Shown here: positions 7,844-11,965 of the stretch, one piece after another
Layout: the number at the start of each line of letters is the position of its first letter
How positions within the stretch are numbered: position 1 is the first letter of the stretch
NCBI GenBank assembly: GCA_026770575.1
Contig: MU657656.1
Coordinates: forward strand, 1-11,965
Reading direction: 5' to 3'
DNA: 11,965 nucleotides
Origin: Pelagophyceae sp. CCMP2097
Taxonomy: Eukaryota; Sar; Pelagophyceae
The notes under the pieces: generated by a model
What the model saw: only the letters and a program-made list of their open reading frames with translations
Database searches by the model: none
Told to the model about the DNA's origin: nothing
Made by a program: the position numbers and the translations under genes

Positions 7844-8675
7844 TTAAAATGGTGCAATCATAGTTGTTCCCCTTAAATTAACGCTTTTATTGACATCCGG
7901 AACATGTGAAATACATTCAACGTATTCACATTTTAGACTAGCAGACTCCATAATTGTTTTATTTTCGATTTCAAAATCAATGCGTAAAGTAGCATGAAAC
8001 GAATCGCATAAAAATTGAGTGCCATCGTCAAGATGTAATGCAATAGTAAATGAGGAAATATTACGAGTTGCCATTTTAGATCTAACAGGTTCCCCAATTC
8101 TCGAATATATGATATAACTCCCGAAACTATTAACAACAGGAATTTTGCATATACGGTTTGATATTGTTCTATTGGATGTAGATCGTTCGTTATTTTGATT
8201 AACCTCTCTGACTGAAAAATGTATATTATGCGAATTTTGGAGTATGTCGGATGGTAGTGTAGAGTATGCTGAGTCACCATGTTTGTCATGTGTAACATTA
8301 ATAAGATCTAAAATAGTGAAATTCTTCTCCGTTATTACTTTTAATCGTATACAATAAAGTCCTCGAATCCAAAAACATTTTTAAATTACTGGAATTTTAT
8401 GAAAAACCTTCATTGATTTTCGCGAGTATATCTTGGGACGAATAGTGCCCTTTATGTATTAAAAATTCTTTGACAATACTAATTCCTTCTTTATATTTAA
8501 ATTGGAAATCATTAGGGACATTATAGATACTATTGAGACACGAAAAATCTTGTAAAGAAATTTTTGCAACATATCCAATTGGAATTTCAATATGTTGTTG
8601 TATATAAAAAGAAACTGATTTATTCGAATCTTCTTCACCATTATGTGAGTTTAGATAAACAACTATTGAATCCAT
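7844..8675 (-). CDS. Minor capsid (penton) protein, with one in-frame TAA and one frameshift
   Basis: The first frame starts at the ATG at 8675 (MDSIVVYLNSHNG). It shows the N-terminal pattern of PLV/polinton pentons: FYIQQHIEIPIGYVAKISL, then SCLNSIYNVPNDFQFKY, then HYSSQDILAKIN. An in-frame TAA at 8397-8399 follows NEGFS, and coding continues (LKMFLDSRTLLYTIKSNN). Around 8305-8340 the frame must shift by one base; the continuation begins near DLINVTHDKHG and runs through NSFGSYIIYSRIGEP, FTIALHLDDGTQ and SLKCEYVECISH to TAA 7844. Total about 277 codons, fitting a single-jelly-roll vertex protein. It sits directly before the MCP on the same strand, the usual morphogenesis arrangement. The two halves are each convincing; penton identity is by pattern and neighbourhood. 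Confidence 0.7.
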
Positions 8676-8717
8676 ATAAGAGGAACTTATTTTTTATTTT
8701 TTTAAAATATTATAATA
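8676..8717. promoter_or_regulatory. Divergent promoter region between penton and lipase
   Basis: Only 42 bases separate the penton ATG (minus) from the lipase ATG (plus), so both transcripts must start here or just outside. The interval is A+T rich, with TTATAT against the penton start and ATATTATAATA against the lipase start. Confidence 0.45.
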
Positions 8718-9289
8718 ATGGTAAACAAAGAATTATATCGAAAAAACCTCCAAGTCGCACATGCCTCATATAATAACAAAACTCCGGATGGGTTTAGCAA
8801 GGTTCGCGATATGTCTGACAGACGCTCGAAAGTATATCGTGATAATAAAAACTGTGATATTTATTTAGGTTTTCGAGGAACCCAACCAACAAATTTAAAC
8901 GATTTAAAAAGTGATTTGAATATTTTAAACGGCACACAATCAAAAGATAACCGGTTTATACAATCTGCTGAAAAAATGAAAGATGTTAAACAGATATTTT
9001 CTAAAAAACATCTATATTTGTCTGGACATAGCATGGGATCGAAATTCTCCCAAGATATAGCGAGAACAGAGAAAGGAATTACTGGGAGTTTCAACTTTTC
9101 CCCTGGAACGAACCCGCTCAAAGAGGGTTTTACAAAATTTTCGGAAAAACATCGAAAACGCCTCAATTTAACTATGCAACACGGTTCGATCCTATTTCCT
9201 CACCAGCATTACTAATAAACAGGAAAAAAAATTTTTATGTAAACTGGAAGGCATTTGATCCCCACACTTTAATGAATTATTTTTTATGA
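8718..9289 (+). CDS. Class 3 lipase-like alpha/beta hydrolase, frameshifted near the C-terminus
   Basis: The product should hydrolyse ester bonds of acylglycerols or phospholipids. The N-terminal part has YLGFRGT (about 49-55), the conserved segment before the oxyanion hole, and YLSGHSMGSK with the nucleophilic elbow GHSMG (103-107, Ser105). FNFSPGTNP follows. The frame then shifts by one base at a homopolymer between about 9128 and 9145; the continuation contains NYATRFDPIS, which would supply the catalytic Asp, and DPHTLMNYF, which would supply the His, ending at TGA 9287-9289. Without the shift the frame ends at TAA 9213 with no acid/His pair. About 190 codons is short but usual for viral members. 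It is the only plus-strand gene within the structural block. Lipases recur in PLVs; a role in entry or egress is inferred. Confidence 0.8.
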
Positions 9290-9305
9290 TAAAGCAGAAA
9301 TTAAA

Positions 9306-9750
9306 TTAATTTTTTTTAAATTTCATTCGCCCTGAAAACACTTCGGGTATGTCTGAAAACCTCAAAGTAGGAAGTTGAATTTTTATAGCATCAATGACCG
9401 ATTGTTTAGTTTTTAAATTTCTGGCATTTGTAACTCCTAAAAAAATCACCCATTTCATCAAAGACCCAACGCTTTGTTTTGTTTATGTTTGAAACACTAC
9501 CTTCTTATTGTAGAGTAAAAGAGGGATCTTGCTGATCTTGGTCCAATTCAATACCTTCGTCTTCTATTTCATCTATATCATCAATCTCATCAGCAATCTC
9601 ATCAGCAATCTCATCAGCAACATCCGCAACATTTCCACTGTCTTCGAGAAAAAGAGGCATATGTGTGTGATTGCCTAAAATGTGCATCATATTTGTTTTG
9701 AAATGTCTTCTTATAATTCGGTCCATTGCTTCTTTGTGATTGTATTCCAT
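9306..9750 (-). CDS. Acidic-repeat protein of unknown function, one in-frame TAA and one frameshift
   Basis: It starts at the ATG at 9750 (MEYNHKEAMDRI), 33 bases after the ATPase stop and in the same frame. A central acidic stretch is built of ADEI repeats followed by DDIDEIEDEG. An in-frame TAA at 9505-9507 follows FTLQ, and coding continues with NINKTKRWVFDEMGDFF. A seven-base T run on the minus strand (A run at 9439-9445) carries a frameshift, after which GVTNARNLKTKQSV and IQLPTLRFSDIPEVF lead to TAA 9306. That TAA must be a genuine stop: reading through would continue antisense across the lipase. The gene converges with the lipase, 16 bases apart. The family is not recognised; position after the packaging ATPase suggests a virion or assembly protein. 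Confidence 0.55.
9587..9620 (-). repeat. 12-bp repeats encoding ADEI units
   Basis: TCATCAGCAATC is present twice in full and a third time in part, giving ADEI repeats on the minus strand. In-frame period, so repeat number can vary without breaking the gene. Confidence 0.85.
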
Positions 9751-9783
9751 ACATAAAGCCTTTAAAAAAAATGAACAACAGTT

Positions 9784-10566
9784 TTATTCTTCTGATGTTA
9801 TTTTTATCATATCAAAGTTATTTAAAAAGACAGGTGGCTTGTCCAATCGAATTCCAAGAAAATCCCCCTTCTTTTTATAAATTAATTTTTGTAATTCCAT
9901 ATATTCTTTAAATGTTATGTCTGGGAGATACTCCTCATGAAACAATTTTTAACGTTTAACGTTATTGCAACTGAAATTTATAACACATGAAACAGATTGT
10001 CGAGCAGATAAACTCAGTTGTGTCTGATCTTGAAGACATAGAAAAATTGTCAATCTGAGGTGTCTGTGTTTACATATCAAGTTATTTAATTTGCTAATCA
10101 TTTTCCCATTCATTTTTAGTGAACTCGCAGCGTCGTCAATATATACACATGTATCCATTAATTCCAACGAGTCACGTTCACATGATTCCAATACATAGTC
10201 AAGAAAATCCTCATTGTATTCGTGGAATATTTGTTCTTCGGGAAGTGATTCGAAGGGATTCACTATAATAGAATGTAACGTCGATTCGGGGATAAACAGG
10301 ATTATTTTGTCGAACACATTTGCGTAGATTCTGTTTCTTGGATTTTTTGCACATAAAATTGATGTGCAAAACGTTGACTTCCCAGAAGCAGGGGATCCGA
10401 GTACAATAAAACAAGCTGAAGAATTTTTAAATAACTGCGTATCTGGTAACCAATCCACGTTTTCAATTCTTTTTGTTTTTTTATTATAATATTTGAGGGA
10501 ACTGTCCGCGCTCTGTTCCATATTCTCGATTTTGGTATCATTTTTTTTTAGTACTTCTATTTTCAT
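9784..10566 (-). CDS. FtsK/A32-type genome-packaging ATPase, one in-frame TAA
   Basis: The enzyme would pump viral DNA into the preformed capsid using ATP. Residues 51-65 read ACFIVLGSPASGKST, with the Walker A motif GSPASGKST at 57-65. Walker B is VYIDD at 141-145, preceded by a hydrophobic strand; LTIFLCLQDQTQLS after RHLR matches the conserved strand and Gln motif seen in A32-like ATPases. An in-frame TAA at 9949-9951 follows NNVKR. The same frame continues with KLFHEEYLPDITFKEYMEL, KKKGDFLGIRL and PPVFLNNFD, the expected C-terminal part, ending at TAA 9784. About 260 codons is normal for PLV ATPases. Start at the ATG 10566, directly after a TATATATAA box. Family call firm; whether the TAA is a lesion or sense codon is open. 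Confidence 0.88.
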
Positions 10567-10579
10567 TTATATATAATTA
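10567..10579 (-). promoter_or_regulatory. TATA-like box abutting the ATPase start
   Basis: ATAATTATATATAA on the minus strand ends directly at the ATPase ATG, the same arrangement as at other starts in the window. Confidence 0.4.
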
Positions 10580-10583
10580 TATT

Positions 10584-10784
10584 TTAAATGTTATCATCTC
10601 CTTCTTTTAAAATACCAACAACAAGTTGCTCGCATATTGGCGCTTGTTCGATGTTTATACAATCACCACATTTTACTGTTGTAATTCTTGAAAATAAACA
10701 AGCCCGAATAATTCTATGAAAACATAATCCAACTGCTGCTTTGATTGTTATTATAATGACACTGTCGTCGTTTAATGATTCCAT
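10584..10784 (-). CDS. Small cysteine-rich hypothetical protein, 66 aa
   Basis: The ORF begins MESLNDDSVIII and ends at TAA 10584, 17 bases before the ATPase ATG. It has five cysteines, including KCGDC and APICEQL, with a hydrophobic helix-like middle (AVGLCFHRIIRACLF). If TAA were sense it would end six codons later at a TGA overlapping the ATPase ATG as ATGA. The cysteines could bind metal, but the spacing matches no motif I recognise. It is on the same strand and close to the ATPase, suggesting co-expression. Confidence 0.5.
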   Translation of the reverse strand: MESLNDDSVIIITIKAAVGLCFHRIIRACLFSRITTVKCGDCINIEQAPICEQLVVGILKEGDDNI

Positions 10785-10799
10785 ATGTTTTAATTTATT

Positions 10800-10965
10800 T
10801 TAATGTTTTTTTCGATCTTTTAACCTTTTATCATGATCCGCCATTGAACTGACCTGGGACATAGAATATACGTATCGCTGGGAAGACCCTCTTACAGAAC
10901 GCTGATCATCTACTCTTTTTAGAATGCCATTTATATGTTTATATCCAACTGTTTTTTTTGAACAT
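10800..10965 (-). CDS. Small basic hypothetical protein with a homopolymer frameshift
   Basis: The ATG at 10965 opens with MFKK followed by an A8 run (T8 at 10952-10959 on the plus strand). Removing one base from that run gives a continuous frame: VGYKHINGILKRVDDQRS, then SSQRYVYSMSQ and ADHDKRLKDRKKH, ending at TAA 10800. As read, the first frame stops after a few codons. About 54 residues, strongly basic, possibly nucleic-acid binding; no family recognised. It lies 31 bases after the stop of the T5orf172-like gene and 15 bases before the next small gene, all on one strand. Confidence 0.4.
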
Positions 10966-10996
10966 GAACACTCGGAATTGTTTTTAAAATTTTATT

Positions 10997-11572
10997 TTAT
11001 TCAACTCTGCGTACTAAACCGGAGGTCTTTTTCTTAAAAAATGTGGCGTCAATAACGTTAGTCTTAATATGATTGAATATACTTTCATCACAAAATTTTA
11101 AAAATTTATCCATTATTTGAATATCAACGTCAAATCATTCAGACACATTCCCATTTGAGAAGACGATACGTTTTACTGACGGCTTGAACACATTCATTAT
11201 CATCTCGTGCAAAATGAACTCGGCTTTTTGTGCCTCAGAAGCAACTCCATTCCCCTTTGTGGGGCTTTCCGCTTCGTCATATAAATTAAAACGATGCACA
11301 TTAAACGATATTAAAGATGTTCGGAATCCAGTCAGTCTATTAAACCCGTAAGACATCTCGGATATTCGTTTTGTTCGACTGTAACCAACTTTAACCAAAT
11401 TCAACGACTTTGTCATTTTTTCGTCATCGTTTAAACTATATGGATTAAATCTCTTAGATATTATATAAAGATAACTGTCGATGTTTTTAAAATTATTTGT
11501 TTTGTTTTTTATCGAAGGGGGAAATAATCCGTCTTCATATTCCTTTTTTTTATTCACGTTGTCGAAGTCCAT
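10997..11572 (-). CDS. T5orf172 / GIY-YIG-like protein with an in-frame TGA
   Basis: Motifs of the T5orf172 (MUG113-type, GIY-YIG-related) domain appear in order: SYLYIISKRF near residue 33, LVKVGYSRTKRISEM near 59-73, AEFILHEMIMNVF near 117-129, and RIVFSNGNVSE before the TGA at 11135-11137. In this family the segment after a Glu is typically W-F, and here the TGA is followed directly by FDVDIQIMDKF, so it stands at an expected Trp. The same frame continues to TAA 10997 through DATFFKKKTSGLVRRVE, giving about 191 codons. The ATG at 11572 directly follows a TATATATATT box. The family is linked to nucleases or DNA-binding proteins in viruses; activity here is unproven. If TGA is a real stop, the product is 145 aa and the remaining 45 codons have no promoter-like start. 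Confidence 0.7.
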
Positions 11573-11582
11573 AATATATATA
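11573..11582 (-). promoter_or_regulatory. TATA-like box abutting the T5orf172-like gene start
   Basis: On the minus strand ATATATATATT ends directly at the ATG at 11572. It is the longest example of the box found at several starts in this window. Confidence 0.4.
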
Positions 11583-11595
11583 TGTTAAAAGAAAT

Positions 11596-11965
11596 TCATC
11601 GTTCGATTCGATTCTTTCTTTTTTTCGGTTTAACCGGCTGGTCACTCTCACTACTATCACTTTTATATGCCACATTTTTTTCTTTTTTTTACATATCTGA
11701 CCTGTGGGGTTTCCTCTTCCTCTTTCGACTCGATATGATATTCAACTTGTTCTTTCTTACTTATTTTTTTAACTGCTTTACATACAGGCTCTGTAATCGT
11801 TTTTATCGTTATTATCGCTTTTTCAATTGATTTTTCTTCTTCTTCGTCATCGGATTTAATCACACATGTCTTACTGTATTCATGTGAATTCTTGTAACGT
11901 ATCGCAAGTCTTTTATCGTTTTGGAGTTGCTTTTCGGATCGAGGTTTCTTAATTTTTTTAGTATT
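11596..11965 (-). CDS. Charged hypothetical protein, truncated at the window edge and frameshifted
   Basis: The frame is open to base 11965, so the start lies outside. It reads a basic segment (TKKIKKPRSEKQLQNDKR), then an acidic block (KSDDEEEEKS), then a helical Lys/Glu-rich region (KEQVEYHIESKEEEETPQ) and VRYVKKRK. Within two T runs at 11675-11690 the frame must shift by one base; the continuation AYKSDSSESDQPVKPKKRK ends at TGA 11596. Without the shift it stops at TAA 11663. The KKRK blocks resemble nuclear-localisation or DNA-binding tails. The composition is low complexity, and no family is recognised. Confidence 0.5.

Noticed and set aside
7933..8298. Minus-strand 121-codon frame overlapping the penton
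   Set aside because: It is in a different frame from the penton continuation that carries conserved-looking strands; its own sequence shows no domain.
8861..9166. Minus-strand 101-codon frame opposite the lipase
   Set aside because: It is the mirror of the lipase frame holding GHSMG and FRGT, which is clearly the coding one.
9000..9310. Strict ciliate-type code with TGA as the only stop
   Set aside because: Under it the acidic protein would read through TAA 9306 and continue antisense across the lipase for a long distance, and MCP would run through an A/T-only spacer; TAA must stop at least some genes.
10211..10541. Two minus-strand frames overlapping the ATPase
   Set aside because: They are out-of-frame shadows of the segment carrying Walker A and the following strands.

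Overview
The window looks like most of the structural half of a polinton-like virus (PLV; small dsDNA virus or endogenous element of the Preplasmiviricota type), with a small piece of different, GC-richer DNA at its left end. The diagnosis rests on a recognisable set of genes: a double-jelly-roll major capsid protein (MCP), a minor capsid/penton protein, an FtsK/A32-type packaging ATPase, a modular fibre gene, a class 3 lipase, a D12-class adenine DNA methyltransferase and a T5orf172/GIY-YIG-like protein. This combination is typical of PLVs of algae and other protists. The strong A+T bias, short TATA-like boxes directly on start codons and lack of Shine-Dalgarno sequences fit a eukaryotic host. 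No polymerase, primase-helicase or integrase is visible, and no terminal inverted repeat was recognised, so the element probably continues beyond the right edge.

Layout. 1-130: GC-richer flank with a tRNA-like fragment. 131-470: a 41-bp minisatellite (three copies) grading into degenerate GATTTTGAA-type repeats. 598-644: three GATC sites exactly 10 bp apart and a TATA-like box. 645-2331 (+): methyltransferase, a companion ORF and a small ORF. 2371-8675 (-): small ORF, fibre-associated protein, long fibre, MCP and penton. 8718-9289 (+): lipase, divergent from the penton. 9306-11965 (-): acidic-repeat protein, packaging ATPase, two small ORFs, the T5orf172-like protein and a charged protein cut by the window edge.

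The genes are well preserved at the motif level but repeatedly interrupted. I count about ten in-frame TAA codons inside otherwise continuous reading frames (near 1029, 1742, 4105, 4510, 5911, 6166, 6790, 8397, 9505, 9949), one in-frame TGA (11135) where the family expects tryptophan, and no in-frame TAG. There are also about six single-base frameshifts, mostly in homopolymers. The 3.0-kb fibre and the 1.4-kb MCP contain six of the TAAs but no frameshift. TAA also appears to end several genes. The data therefore fit either a decaying endogenous virus with TAA-biased nonsense mutations, or a host with a reassigned or context-dependent stop code plus homopolymer indel errors. This is the main point worth resolving.

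Working model: MCP, penton and ATPase build and fill an icosahedral capsid; the fibre and its neighbour probably mediate host attachment; the lipase may help membrane passage or release; the methyltransferase may mark viral DNA.
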